Part shown: positions 1-8,131 of the stretch, piece by piece
Numbering within the stretch: the stretch's first letter is position 1
Layout: each line of letters begins with the position of its first letter
Source of the DNA: Streptomyces sp. DT2A-34
GTDB lineage: Bacteria > Actinomycetota > Actinomycetes > Streptomycetales > Streptomycetaceae
NCBI RefSeq assembly: GCF_030499515.1
Contig: NZ_JASTWJ010000001.1
Coordinates: 6,428,001 to 6,492,000, forward strand
Direction of reading: 5' to 3'
DNA: 64,000 nt
Translations under genes and position numbers: made by a program
The notes under the pieces: generated by a model
Database searches by the model: none
What the model was told of the DNA's origin: nothing
Seen by the model: the letters and a program-made list of their open reading frames with translations, nothing else

Positions 1-454
1 GCAGCTCGATCAGCAGGTTGGAGAACGGCGGGATCATCTCCGGCACCGCCTGCGGCAGCAGGACCAGCCGCATCCGCTGCCAGGGCGTGAAGCTGAGCGC
101 GATCCCGCCCTCCTTCTGCGCCGGGTCGACCGAGTTCAGCGCGCCGCGCACGATCTCGGCGCCGTACGCCCCGTAGGTCAGTCCGAGCGCGAGGGTGCCG
201 GCCCACAGCGGGACCAGCTGCCAGCCGAACGCGACCGGCAGCACGAAGAACACCCAGAAGATCATGATCAGGGCGGAGGTCCCGCGGAACACCTCGGTGT
301 AGAAGCCCGCGAGGAAGCGGACGATCCACAGCCGGTGCGTGCGGGCCATGCCGACCCCGAAGGCGACCGCCGCGGCCACCAGTGCGCTCAGTACCAGCAG
401 CTGGACGGTGACCCAGATGCCTTGAAGTACGAGTTCCCAGAGTCCCGAGGTCAT
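1..454 (-). CDS. ehuC: Ectoine/amino-acid ABC transporter permease, EhuC-like (3' part cut by window edge)
   Basis: Membrane permease subunit of a polar amino-acid-type ABC importer. Read on the minus strand it starts at an ATG (454-452) that overlaps the TGA of the binding-protein gene by ATGA, so the two are translationally coupled. The 151 visible residues begin MTSGLWELVLQGIW and contain hydrophobic segments near 10-35 and 55-80. They include the conserved permease EAA loop (EIVRGALNSVDPAQKEGG, then LLPQA), which contacts the ATPase. The rest of the gene, and probably a second permease and the ATPase, lie outside the window. The Ehu assignment rests on the adjacent EhuB-like lipoprotein; the real substrate could be another zwitterion or amino acid. 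Confidence 0.8.
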   Translation of the reverse strand, partial: MTSGLWELVLQGIWVTVQLLVLSALVAAAVAFGVGMARTHRLWIVRFLAGFYTEVFRGTSALIMIFWVFFVLPVAFGWQLVPLWAGTLALGLTYGAYGAEIVRGALNSVDPAQKEGGIALSFTPWQRMRLVLLPQAVPEMIPPFSNLLIEL

Positions 455-1383
455 CCGCCCGTCCCCCCTGCGCACAGCTCCTTCGCGGTGAGGTCGGTCA
501 TCTCGGCCTTGGTGAAGCCGAAGGGCCGAAGGATGCGGAACAACTCGCCGCTCTTCTTGAGCTTGTGCAGCTCGACGTTGAAGGCGTCCCGCAATGTGGT
601 CTCGGTCGGCCGGAAGGCGAAAGCGCCGCCGTCGACATGCGGTTTGCCGTCGACGAGGGGCGCGAAGGCCTTGGTGGCCTCCGCCTTGGCCGACTTCTTG
701 ACGACCTCGCGGGCGGTCAGCGCCGTACCGGCGAAGACGTCCACGCGCCCCGCCTCGACGGCGTTCAGCCCCGCGACCTGATCCGGGACGATGAGGATGT
801 CGCTCTCCGTGTACCCCGCCTCGACGGCGTACTGGATCTCGGCATAGCCGGTCCCGGTGGCGAACTTGGCCTTCTTCTCGACGACGTCCTTGTAGTCGTG
901 CAGGCCCTTCGGATTGCCCTTGCGCACGATGAAGGCATCGAGCATCTGATAGTCGGGGTCGGAGAAGATGACCTGCTCACAGCGCTCGGGATTGACGTAC
1001 ATCCCGGCGGCGACGACGTCGAACTGCTGCGAGTTCAGCCCGGGTATCAGCGACCCGAACTCGGTGGGCACCGGCTGCACCCGGTCCACGCCGAGCCGTT
1101 TGAAGATGACCTTCGCCAGCTCCGGCGCCTCACCGGTGAGTTCACCGTTCTTGTCGATGTACCCGAAGGGAATCTCACCCGCGATCCCGAGCCGCACCAC
1201 GCCGGCGGCGCGCAGCCGGTCGAGCAGCTCGCCACCCTCCTTCGTGGAGGCCGTGGCCACGCGTGAGCAGCCTGCCGCGCCCAGCGCGCCGAGCGCCGCC
1301 ACCCCCGCGAGCAGCGACCGGCGTGTAGGGGTGCCCGATCTGTGTCCGACATGTGTTTCGACATGTTCCAGTGGTGGAGCCAT
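451..1383 (-). CDS. ehuB: EhuB-like solute-binding lipoprotein
   Basis: Periplasmic-type (cell-surface) substrate-binding protein of the importer, SBP family 3. I place the start at the ATG at 1383 (MAPPLEHVETHV) rather than an ORF start 24 nt upstream. The N-terminus has a twin-arginine motif (TRRSLLAG), a hydrophobic stretch and a lipobox ending GAAGC, so it should be a Tat-exported lipoprotein. The mature part has the SBP3 pattern: VVRLGIAGEIPFGYID, then LIPGLNSQQFDVVAAGMYVNPER, which is typical of ectoine/hydroxyectoine EhuB. It ends by coupling to the permease gene. It is divergent from the DUF3830 gene across about 47 bp, so the two promoters must overlap. Confidence 0.8.
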   Translation of the reverse strand: MAPPLEHVETHVGHRSGTPTRRSLLAGVAALGALGAAGCSRVATASTKEGGELLDRLRAAGVVRLGIAGEIPFGYIDKNGELTGEAPELAKVIFKRLGVDRVQPVPTEFGSLIPGLNSQQFDVVAAGMYVNPERCEQVIFSDPDYQMLDAFIVRKGNPKGLHDYKDVVEKKAKFATGTGYAEIQYAVEAGYTESDILIVPDQVAGLNAVEAGRVDVFAGTALTAREVVKKSAKAEATKAFAPLVDGKPHVDGGAFAFRPTETTLRDAFNVELHKLKKSGELFRILRPFGFTKAEMTDLTAKELCAGGTGG

Positions 1384-1430
1384 GGCGGCGCGGCTACCCG
1401 AGACCATGCGATGTATGCACCCTGGAATGC

Positions 1431-1925
1431 ATGACTGAACGGTTCATCGAGGTGTCACTGGTCAAGCGGGGAATCCACTGCACGGCCAAACTCCTGGACG
1501 ACCGCGCCCCGCTCACCTGCGCGGCCGTCTGGGACGCCCTGCCCCTGACCAGCGACGTCTACCACGCCAAATACGCCCGCAACGAGATCTACGCCCTCTT
1601 CCCGCCCTTCGCGGAAACGGAGCCGCCCCTGGAAAACCCGACCGTCACCCCCATCCCCGGAGATCTCTGCTATTTCGCCTTCGCGGGCACGGAGCTGGGC
1701 ACCAAGTCCTACGGCTACGACCGTGAGGTCCGCCCCGGCACGACGGTGGTCGACCTGGCCCTGTTCTACGAGCGCAACAACCTGCTCCTGAACGGCGACG
1801 TGGGCTGGGTGCCCGGCATCGTCTGGGGCCAGGTCGTGGCGGGGCTGGAGGAGATGGCCCAGGGCTGCAACGACCTGTGGCGGTCGGGGGCGCTGGGGGA
1901 GTCGCTCAGCTTCCGGAGGGTGTGA
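1431..1925 (+). CDS. DUF3830 family protein
   Basis: A 164-residue cytosolic protein starting MTERFIEVSLVKRGI. The motif YHAKYARNEIYALFPPF and the segment PGDLCYFAF, followed by a run of acidic and hydrophobic residues, match what I know of DUF3830, a cyclophilin-like small family. DUF3830 genes are often found beside Ehu-type transporters, amidases and Asp/Glu-racemase-like genes, as here. The biochemical role is not established. The 3' end overlaps the convergent amidase gene by 20 bp. It was probably kept as part of the uptake/catabolism island rather than the downstream biosynthetic cluster. Confidence 0.75.
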   Translation: MTERFIEVSLVKRGIHCTAKLLDDRAPLTCAAVWDALPLTSDVYHAKYARNEIYALFPPFAETEPPLENPTVTPIPGDLCYFAFAGTELGTKSYGYDREVRPGTTVVDLALFYERNNLLLNGDVGWVPGIVWGQVVAGLEEMAQGCNDLWRSGALGESLSFRRV

Positions 1926-3306
1926 GCCCGGCGATTCCGGCCTCGTAGAGCGCGTGCGCCGCCCGCAGCACCAGATCGTCCCGGTGCCGGGCGGCCACGA
2001 GTTGGAGGCCGATCGGCAGACCGTCCCCGTCCGTGCCGACAGGGACGGTGGCCGCCGGCTGCTGGGTCAGGTTGAAGGGGTAGGTGAACGGCGTCCAGCC
2101 GGTCCAGCGGCGGTGGCCCGAGCCCTTGGGGACCTCCGTGCCCGCCTCGAAGGCCGTGAGGGGGAGGGTCGGGGTGACGAGGAGGTCGTACGTGTCGTGG
2201 AAACGGCCCATACGGCGGCCGAGTTCCATGCGGACGTCCACCGCGGCCAGATAGTCGAGCGCGGTGAGACGGGCGCCGGCGTCGCAGATCTCCCGCAGGC
2301 CCGGGTCGAGCGACTCCCGCTGGTGCGGCCCGAGATGCTGGATCACCCGGGCCGCCCCCGTGAACCACAGGGCATGGAAGGCGTCCACCGGCTCGGTGAA
2401 GTCGGGGTCGGTCTCCTCGACGTACGCGCCAAGACCCGCCAGCCGCTCCACCGCCCGCCGTACCGCCGCCGCGACCGCCGGACGCACCGCCACCTGGCCG
2501 CCGAGGGAGGGGGAGTAGGCGACGCGCAGGCCGTGCACGCCGCCGGTCAGGCCCGACGCGTAGGAACCGGGTGCCGGCGGGAGCGCCGACCAGTCGCGGG
2601 AGTCGGGGCTGCCGATGACGTCGAGGAGCAGGGCCGCGTCGGCCGCGTCGCGGGTCATCGGGCCGACGTGCGCCAGGGTGCCGAAGGCGCTCGCGGGGTA
2701 CAGCGGGACACGGCCGTACGTCGGTTTCAGGCCGAAGATGCCGCAGAACGCCGCCGGGATACGGACACTGCCGCCGCCGTCCGTGCCGAGGGCCAGCGGC
2801 CCCGCGCCGAGCGCCACGGCCGCCGCCGCGCCGCCGCTGGAGCCGCCCGCGGTGCGGGTCGGGTCGTACGGGTTGCGGGTGACGCCGGACAGGGGCGAGT
2901 CGGTGACGCCCTTCCAGCCGAACTCGGGGGTGGTCGTCTTGCCGAGGAAGACGGCGCCGTGCGCGCGCAGCCGGGCCACCGAGGGGGCGTCCTCGTCCCA
3001 ACTGCCCTTCTCGGAGATGGTTTTCGAGCCCTTGAGTGTCGGGGCTCCGCGCATCAGCAGGATGTCCTTCACCGTGACCGGAACGCCGTCGAGCAGGCCC
3101 GACGGTTCGCCGCGCCGCCAGCGCCCGGCGGACTCGCCGGCCCGCGCGAGGGCCTCGTCGGCGGTGAGGCGGACGAAGGCGTTGACCTCCGGCTGGATCC
3201 GCTCGGCCCGCTCCAGGGTCGCGCGGGTGGCGTCGACGGGGCTGAACTCTCCTTTGCGGTAGCCGTCGAGGAGTTGTACGGCCGTCAGTTCGGTGAGATC
3301 CGTCAT
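1906..3306 (-). CDS. Amidase (amidase-signature family)
   Basis: Hydrolyses a carboxamide bond by the Ser-cisSer-Lys triad. From the ATG at 3306 (MTDLTELTAV) the protein is 466 residues. The triad is visible: Lys80 in PVTVKDILL, Ser156 in the RTAGGSSGGA signature and Ser180 in GTDGGGSVRIP. Family length (450-500) fits and there is no signal peptide, so it is cytosolic. It lies between the DUF3830 gene and the hydroxyacid dehydrogenase, suggesting it opens an amide produced in the same catabolic route, but substrate cannot be read from sequence. An in-frame upstream ATG adds 11 residues (MVYREFEPGGR). I prefer the internal ATG because MTDLTEL begins the family's usual N-terminus. Confidence 0.85.
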   Translation of the reverse strand: MTDLTELTAVQLLDGYRKGEFSPVDATRATLERAERIQPEVNAFVRLTADEALARAGESAGRWRRGEPSGLLDGVPVTVKDILLMRGAPTLKGSKTISEKGSWDEDAPSVARLRAHGAVFLGKTTTPEFGWKGVTDSPLSGVTRNPYDPTRTAGGSSGGAAAAVALGAGPLALGTDGGGSVRIPAAFCGIFGLKPTYGRVPLYPASAFGTLAHVGPMTRDAADAALLLDVIGSPDSRDWSALPPAPGSYASGLTGGVHGLRVAYSPSLGGQVAVRPAVAAAVRRAVERLAGLGAYVEETDPDFTEPVDAFHALWFTGAARVIQHLGPHQRESLDPGLREICDAGARLTALDYLAAVDVRMELGRRMGRFHDTYDLLVTPTLPLTAFEAGTEVPKGSGHRRWTGWTPFTYPFNLTQQPAATVPVGTDGDGLPIGLQLVAARHRDDLVLRAAHALYEAGIAGLTPSGS

Positions 3307-3376
3307 GCGTCCTCCAGGCTCGAATTCGCGATAAACCATGAGAATCCGTGTGAATCCGTGAGAATCCGCAGGGAGT

Positions 3377-4360
3377 TCAGCGTCCCGGTACGTACCCGCG
3401 CTGCTTGTCGACCACGTTCAGCAGCGGCCTGCCCGCCTCCCATCGCTCGTACAACTCCACGAACTGACGGCCCAGTTCATCCCGCCAGCCGACCGTGTCC
3501 CCGCTCATGTGCGGCGAGACGATCAGACCCGGCGCCCGCCACAACGGGTTGTCGGCGGTGAGGGGTTCGTGCTCGAAGACATCCAGCGCCGCCCCCGCGA
3601 TCCAGCGCTTGGCGAGGGCCTCGGCCAGCGCGTCCTCGACGACGAGCTGCCCGCGCCCGACGTTGATGAACCGGGCCGACGGCTGCATCACGCCGAAGCG
3701 GCGGGCGTCGAACATGCCGTACGTCTGCTCGGTGAGCGGCGCGGCCGCGATCACCCAGTCGGCGCGGGCGATCAGCCGGTCGAGGTCGTCGGGGCCGTGG
3801 ATACCGGTGCGCGGGGTCCGGCCGACCAGCGCGGTGGTGATGCCGAGGGCCTTGAGCGTGCGGGCGATCGTACGCCCGATGGGGCCGGATCCGACCACGC
3901 ACGCGCGCGTGCCCGCGACCCGCTGCCCCTCGCGGTGCCGCCACTCCCGGGAGCGCTGCAACTCCAGCGTCCTCGGCAGGTCCTTCGCCATCGCCAGCAC
4001 CAGCGCGGCGACGTACTCGGCGATCGGCTGGTCGAAGACCCCGCGCGCGTTCGTCACCACCGTGTCCGACGCGGTGAGCTCCGGGCACATCAGATGGTCC
4101 ACACCCGCGCTCGCGGTGTGCACCCAGCGCGGCCGGGGGCCGACGCCGGGCCAGGCGTGGCGTACGGCGTGCGAGGTGAAGTCCCAGACCAGCAGGACGT
4201 CGGCGCGTGGCAGGCGCTCGGCGAGGGTCGACTCGTCCGCGTGCTCGACACGGGCGCGGCCGGTGAGGCGGCCGAGGCGGGGGAGGGGGTCGGCGTCGAG
4301 GACCAGGAGCGTGGGCGGGGCGTCGGAGGCGGGCGGCGGACCGGGGGTGGCAGCGGTCAT
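3377..4360 (-). CDS. D-2-hydroxyacid dehydrogenase
   Basis: NAD(P)-dependent reductase/dehydrogenase of the D-isomer 2-hydroxyacid family. The start is taken at the ATG at 4360 (MTAATPGPPP), giving 327 residues; a longer reading from 4477 adds 39 residues of low-complexity sequence. The Rossmann motif is VVGSGPIGRTIARTL. The catalytic positions are conserved: the Arg region in FINVGRGQLVVED, Glu in FEHEPL and the His in VSPHMSG. It lies on the same strand just upstream of the amidase (70 bp), so the two may be co-transcribed. Divergent from the racemase-fold pair. It probably interconverts a 2-oxoacid and 2-hydroxyacid in the same catabolic island; the substrate is unknown. Confidence 0.85.
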   Translation of the reverse strand: MTAATPGPPPASDAPPTLLVLDADPLPRLGRLTGRARVEHADESTLAERLPRADVLLVWDFTSHAVRHAWPGVGPRPRWVHTASAGVDHLMCPELTASDTVVTNARGVFDQPIAEYVAALVLAMAKDLPRTLELQRSREWRHREGQRVAGTRACVVGSGPIGRTIARTLKALGITTALVGRTPRTGIHGPDDLDRLIARADWVIAAAPLTEQTYGMFDARRFGVMQPSARFINVGRGQLVVEDALAEALAKRWIAGAALDVFEHEPLTADNPLWRAPGLIVSPHMSGDTVGWRDELGRQFVELYERWEAGRPLLNVVDKQRGYVPGR

Positions 4361-4555
4361 GCGGGTCGTCTCTCCGGGGGTGCGGGGGTCGTCTTTTCGG
4401 GGGTGCGCGGGGCCGTTTCTCGGGGTTCTACTGGAAGTGATGGCCGTCTGACATGCGAGGTTTGACCACGCTCGCACCCGAACCTACCTTCGTCAACACG
4501 GGCGTACGTACGGTCCGTTGCTCACCTGTTTCTCGTAGTGAGGACGGTGCCAGCC

Positions 4556-5374
4556 ATGAGCGCCATGGACATCTCCTTCCTCGGCGGCCCCCGCCCCCAG
4601 CGCGGCGTCGGAGTCATCGCCCCCTTCGACTTCGCGCTGGACCGGGAACTGTGGCGCTGGGTGCCGGACGAGGTCTCGCTGCATCTGACCCGGACGCCGT
4701 TCGTCCCGGTCGAGGTCAGCCTGGACCTCGCCCGCCTGGTCAGTGAACACGAGACGCTCGGCGACGGCGTCCGCACCTTGACGGCGGTAGCGCCCGAGGT
4801 CGTCGCCTACGCCTGCACCTCCGGCAGCTTCGTCGGCGGCATCGCGGGCGAACGGGCGATGTGCGAGGCGATGACACGGGCGGGCGCGATACCCGCGGTC
4901 ACCACGTCCGGGGCGCTCCTGGAGGCGCTGGCCGAGCTCGGCATACGGCGGGTGGCCCTCGTGACGCCGTACACCGTGTCGGTGACGCGGGCCCTCGAGG
5001 AGTACGTGGCGGAGGCGGGGGCCGTGGTGACGGGGTGCGCGTTCATGGGGCTGACGCGGCATATCTGGAAGGTGCCGTACCGCGATGTGGCGGACATGGC
5101 GCGCAGGGCCGTACGCCGCCATGCAGACGCCCTGTTCATCAGCTGCACCAACCTCCCCACCTACGACGTCATCCCCCAACTGGAGGCGGAGCTGCGCATC
5201 CCGGTCCTCTCGGCCAACCAGGTGACGATGTGGGCTGCGCTGCGCAGGCTGGGTACTCGCGCCGTGGGGCCCTATCAGGCGCTGATCGATCCGGCGGCGC
5301 GGATCGACCCGGCGGCCCGGAGCGGGCCCGTGCTTCCGGACGTGCCGGATGTTCCCGAACAGGAACAGCAGTAG
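4556..5374 (+). CDS. Asp/Glu racemase-superfamily protein (maleate isomerase/EutA-like), copy 1
   Basis: Member of the two-domain Asp/Glu racemase/maleate cis-trans isomerase/arylmalonate decarboxylase fold. The start at ATG 4556 (MSAMDISFLGG) is preceded by a GAGGACGG SD; an in-frame GTG at 4538 is less likely. Both catalytic cysteines of maleate-isomerase-type enzymes are present: Cys87 in AYACTSGSF and Cys197 in ALFISCTNLP. The EutA protein of ectoine-utilisation loci belongs to this family, which fits the Ehu transporter next door, but the reaction is not proven. Followed 10 bp later by a diverged paralogue, so the two are one transcriptional unit. The C-terminus is a short Asp/Pro-rich tail. 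Confidence 0.8.
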   Translation: MSAMDISFLGGPRPQRGVGVIAPFDFALDRELWRWVPDEVSLHLTRTPFVPVEVSLDLARLVSEHETLGDGVRTLTAVAPEVVAYACTSGSFVGGIAGERAMCEAMTRAGAIPAVTTSGALLEALAELGIRRVALVTPYTVSVTRALEEYVAEAGAVVTGCAFMGLTRHIWKVPYRDVADMARRAVRRHADALFISCTNLPTYDVIPQLEAELRIPVLSANQVTMWAALRRLGTRAVGPYQALIDPAARIDPAARSGPVLPDVPDVPEQEQQ

Positions 5375-5384
5375 AAAGGCTGAC

Positions 5385-6116
5385 ATGACCGCACTCGGAT
5401 TTCTGTACCCGGGCCACTCCGCCGAGGACGACTATCCACGCATCGAGCAGCTGCTCGCCAGCGACATCCGGCTCGACCTGGTGCACACCGACATCGGCGA
5501 GGACGCACACCGGGTGGACGCGCTGCGTCGGATGGGCGCGGCCGAGCGCCTCGCCGAGGGCGTGGAGGCACTGCGGCTGACGGGCGCCGAGGCGGTGGTG
5601 TGGGCGTGCACGTCCGGCAGCTTCGTCTACGGCTGGGAGGGCGCCCACGAGCAGGTGCGTTCCCTCGCCCGCGCGGCCGGGATGCCGGCGTCGTCGACGT
5701 CCTTCGCCTTCGTGCACGCGGCGCGGGAGCTCGGGGTGCGGCGGGTGGCGGTCGGGGCGACGTATCCGGACGACGTGGCGGGGCTCTTCGCCCAGTTCCT
5801 GACGGCCGGGGGCGTCGAGGTGGCCGCGGTGCGCGACTCCGGGATCATCACCGCCGCGGAGGTCGGGACCTGGGGCGAGGCCGAGGTGTTCGCGCTGGCC
5901 AAGGAGGCGAACACCGGGGACGCGGAGGCCGTGCTCCTGCCGGACACGGCACTGCACACGGCGGCCCACATCCCGGCCCTGGAGGCCGAACTCGGCAAGC
6001 CGGTCCTCACGGCGAACCAGGTCACGGTCTGGGAGGCCCTGCGCCTGGCGGACCGCCGGGTGAACGCGCCGGCACTGGGGGCGCTGTTCACGCGGGAGCC
6101 GATCGTGCAGGTGTGA
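5385..6116 (+). CDS. Asp/Glu racemase-superfamily protein, copy 2 (second cysteine replaced)
   Basis: Paralogue of the preceding gene; starts MTALGFLYPGHSAEDDY with an AAAGG SD at 5375. The first active-site cysteine is kept (Cys75, VWACTSGSF, nearly identical to copy 1). At the second site the sequence is VLLPDTALHT, with Asp187 where copy 1 has Cys. A protein with one cysteine cannot run the two-cysteine isomerase/racemase chemistry in the usual way. It may be a one-cysteine enzyme (as in arylmalonate decarboxylase), work as a heteromer with copy 1, or use different chemistry. Both copies end with LSANQVTMW or LTANQVTVW, showing a shared origin. A strong hairpin terminator follows. Confidence 0.8.
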   Translation: MTALGFLYPGHSAEDDYPRIEQLLASDIRLDLVHTDIGEDAHRVDALRRMGAAERLAEGVEALRLTGAEAVVWACTSGSFVYGWEGAHEQVRSLARAAGMPASSTSFAFVHAARELGVRRVAVGATYPDDVAGLFAQFLTAGGVEVAAVRDSGIITAAEVGTWGEAEVFALAKEANTGDAEAVLLPDTALHTAAHIPALEAELGKPVLTANQVTVWEALRLADRRVNAPALGALFTREPIVQV

Positions 6117-6119
6117 TCC

Positions 6120-6153
6120 GGGCTCCGTGATCGACATGGCGACCACGGAGCCC
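6120..6153. terminator. Bidirectional hairpin terminator
   Basis: A perfect 10-bp stem (GGGCTCCGTG at 6120-6129 pairing with CACGGAGCCC at 6144-6153) with a 14-nt loop, followed by TCTTATG. It sits between the converging racemase-fold gene (ends 6116) and the AfsA-like gene (ends 6190). It therefore separates the catabolic island from the biosynthetic cluster. Confidence 0.75.
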
Positions 6154-6189
6154 TCTTATGACCTCACCTGTCTCACGACCTCACAGGTC

Positions 6190-7095
6190 TCATGAGCGCG
6201 AGGAGACCGGAGCCAGTGCGACGGTGGCGGTGAAGCGGCTTTCTCCGTTCTGCACCGCCTCCACGCGCACCCGCTGCCGGTCGGTGTCCGCCGGCTCGCG
6301 GTCGGCCTGGATCCAGCACGGGGCGTCCAGCTCCACATAGCGGTTGAAGACGGCCTCCAGGCCGACGGCCACGGTCGGGACCGGGTGCGCCGCCTTGTGG
6401 GCCGACTGGCGTGCGGCCTCGAGCAGGAGCATGCCCGGCACGTGGTCGACCGGGTGGTCGAAGAGCACGGGATGCGAGAGGTCGACCCGTAGCTGACTGC
6501 GGCTGGGCGAGTCCGTCGCCGACAGCACGACGTCGGTGAGTTGCTCGCGGGCGACCCTTTCGGGGGCGACCGGGGGTGCGAGCGGGATGGCCCCCGCGAC
6601 GGCTTCGTCGATGTCCGCGTACCGGCCGCGCAGCCGCCGGTAGATGGCCGGCGCGTGATCGCGGAAGCCCAGTTCGGCCGTGCCGAGCGGGAGGCCGTCG
6701 CGGACCATCTCGACGTGCATGGTGAGCGAGGCCAGTCGACCGGCTCGGCGGGTGACGTCGGCGCAGGAGACGAACAGGTCGATCTCGGCCGCCGTCCCGC
6801 CGCCGGCCAGGGCCCCGGGCTGCAGCGTCTGCCGGTAGAAGTGCCAGGACTGCTTGTGTCCGAACGGGACGTCGTAGGCGGTGTGGCTGAGCAGCGGCAC
6901 CGCCTGACGTATCGATTCGGCAGCGAGCATCGGGTCGAACAGGCCGTGTACGGGACGGTAGAAGTCGTGGTCGGCCGGCCAGCGCGCGGTGATGTGGAAG
7001 CTGTCGGTTCCGACGGTGCGGCATCCGGTGAGGAGCACCTCGGACTGGACTCTCTTGTGTACGTACTCGCGTGGCACCTGGGCTGTGGCGAACAT
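6190..7095 (-). CDS. AfsA-like gamma-butyrolactone (or related autoregulator) synthase
   Basis: Catalyses the first committed step of butyrolactone-type hormone synthesis, condensing a beta-ketoacyl thioester with dihydroxyacetone phosphate. The start is ATG 7095 (MFATAQVPREYVHKR); 301 residues, the usual AfsA length. It carries two AfsA/hotdog repeats: the first around VHKRVQSEVLLTG..DSFHITARWPADHDFY, the second around VDLSHPVLFDHPVDHVPGMLLLEAARQ. The conserved HPVLFDHPVDHVPGMLL motif is diagnostic. Divergent from an ArpA-type receptor gene across 221 bp that contain two receptor-like palindromes, the standard layout of scbA/scbR-type pairs. The hormone subtype (butyrolactone, butenolide or furan) cannot be told from this protein alone. 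Confidence 0.92.
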   Translation of the reverse strand: MFATAQVPREYVHKRVQSEVLLTGCRTVGTDSFHITARWPADHDFYRPVHGLFDPMLAAESIRQAVPLLSHTAYDVPFGHKQSWHFYRQTLQPGALAGGGTAAEIDLFVSCADVTRRAGRLASLTMHVEMVRDGLPLGTAELGFRDHAPAIYRRLRGRYADIDEAVAGAIPLAPPVAPERVAREQLTDVVLSATDSPSRSQLRVDLSHPVLFDHPVDHVPGMLLLEAARQSAHKAAHPVPTVAVGLEAVFNRYVELDAPCWIQADREPADTDRQRVRVEAVQNGESRFTATVALAPVSSRS

Positions 7096-7164
7096 GCGGA
7101 TCCCCCTGTGATGAACGTCAGATCCTCGTGTGCAGGGACATGGAGGTACTGCGTTGATGCGTCC

Positions 7165-7192
7165 ACAACATAAAGAGTGCTCGTTTTGTTTT
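7165..7192. promoter_or_regulatory. ARE-like receptor operator in the AfsA-like gene promoter
   Basis: A 28-bp imperfect palindrome: left arm ACAACATAAAGAG, 2-bp centre, right arm CTCGTTTTGTTTT; the arms match at 10 of 13 positions. The A/T-rich arms ending in TTTTGTTTT resemble the autoregulatory elements bound by ArpA/ScbR-type receptors. It lies 70-97 bp upstream of the AfsA-like ATG, so it likely covers that promoter. Binding is inferred, not shown. Confidence 0.65.
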
Positions 7193-7277
7193 CGGTAAAG
7201 TGCGGGCAAAGGAAGGGTGAGGAAATGGCCAAGGGGGATGAGGTGACAGGTGGACGCGCAGGTTCCGCTGCGCGATA

Positions 7278-7301
7278 ACATAAGGAACGTTTCCATAATG
7301 T
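7278..7301. promoter_or_regulatory. ARE-like operator just upstream of the receptor gene
   Basis: Imperfect inverted repeat ACATAAGGAA-CG-TTTCCATAATGT ending 15 bp before the TetR start codon and directly abutting its SD (AAGGAGGG). The position fits autorepression of the receptor gene. The arms differ by one inserted and a few mismatched bases, so it is weaker than the palindromes at 9754 and 10443. Confidence 0.55.
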
Positions 7302-7316
7302 GAAGGAGGGTGCGCT

Positions 7317-7985
7317 ATGCGGCAACCCAAACAGGAGCGGGCGATCCAGACGCGCGAGGCGATCATCCGCGCCGCCGCGGAGGTGTTCGACCAGTACGGC
7401 TTCGCCGGTGCCAGCATCAGTCGTATCCTCCGGCGGGCCGGGGTCACGGCGGGCGCCCTCTACTTCCACTTCGGCTCCAAGGAGGGCCTGGCCAAGGCGG
7501 TGATGAACGCCCAGCCGGACACGATCGTCCCGCTGCTCCACTCGCAGGGGCTGCAGCGGCTGGTCGACATCACGCTGCTCTGGGCGCGCCGGCTGCAGGC
7601 GGACCCGCTGCTGCGGGCAGGGGTCCGGCTCACCGGCGAGCAGGACTCCTTCGGCCTGCGCGACTCCAGCCCCTACCAGGAGTGGAGTCAGATAATGGAG
7701 GACTGCCTGCGGGTCGCCCAGGAGAAGGGTGAGCTGCAGGCGGGCGTCGAGCCGTGGGAATTCGCCGAGCTGGTCGTCGAGGCCTGTACCGGCATGCAGA
7801 TGTACGCGGCGGCGAAGAGCGGCCGGGCCGACCTGCCGGACCGGGTGGTGCGGATGTGGCGACTGCTGCTGCCCGGTGTCGCCGTACCGGCGGTGATCTC
7901 CCGTACCGAGCTGGATCCCGCACGGGTCGATCCGGCCATGGAGGCCATGGTCCGGACCACCTCCTCGGACGAGGCCGTCGGATGA
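7317..7985 (+). CDS. ArpA/ScbR-type TetR-family autoregulator receptor
   Basis: Ligand-responsive repressor, 222 residues. The N-terminal HTH is the classic receptor form: RAIQTREAIIRAAAEVFDQYGFAGASISRILRRAGVTAGALYFHFGSKEGLAKAVM. The C-terminal domain contains the signature Trp (PYQEWSQIMEDCL) in the region where ArpA Trp119 contacts the butyrolactone, so I infer a genuine receptor rather than a pseudo-receptor. SD AAGGAGGG lies 7 nt before the ATG. It is divergent from the AfsA-like gene and precedes the HAD and SDR genes on the same strand. It probably represses the AfsA-like gene, itself and the operon at 10516 until hormone binds. Confidence 0.9.
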   Translation: MRQPKQERAIQTREAIIRAAAEVFDQYGFAGASISRILRRAGVTAGALYFHFGSKEGLAKAVMNAQPDTIVPLLHSQGLQRLVDITLLWARRLQADPLLRAGVRLTGEQDSFGLRDSSPYQEWSQIMEDCLRVAQEKGELQAGVEPWEFAELVVEACTGMQMYAAAKSGRADLPDRVVRMWRLLLPGVAVPAVISRTELDPARVDPAMEAMVRTTSSDEAVG

Positions 7986-8131
7986 CGTTCTCCTGACAGC
8001 CGGCCCGAGATCGCCCAATCCCCGTGATCCGTCCGCCGTCGCCAAGTAAGGTGCACCGGGTCCGCGTCGCCATGCTCATGGCGATGCGGCTCTTTCATGG
8101 TGTTCGGCTGCGACGTCAGCAGGGGGAATTC

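Noticed and set aside
1954..3561. 535-residue plus-strand frame over the amidase
   Set aside because: Shadow of the amidase reading; amino-acid composition is Arg/Gly-rich and lacks motifs, while the opposite strand has the full Ser-cisSer-Lys triad.
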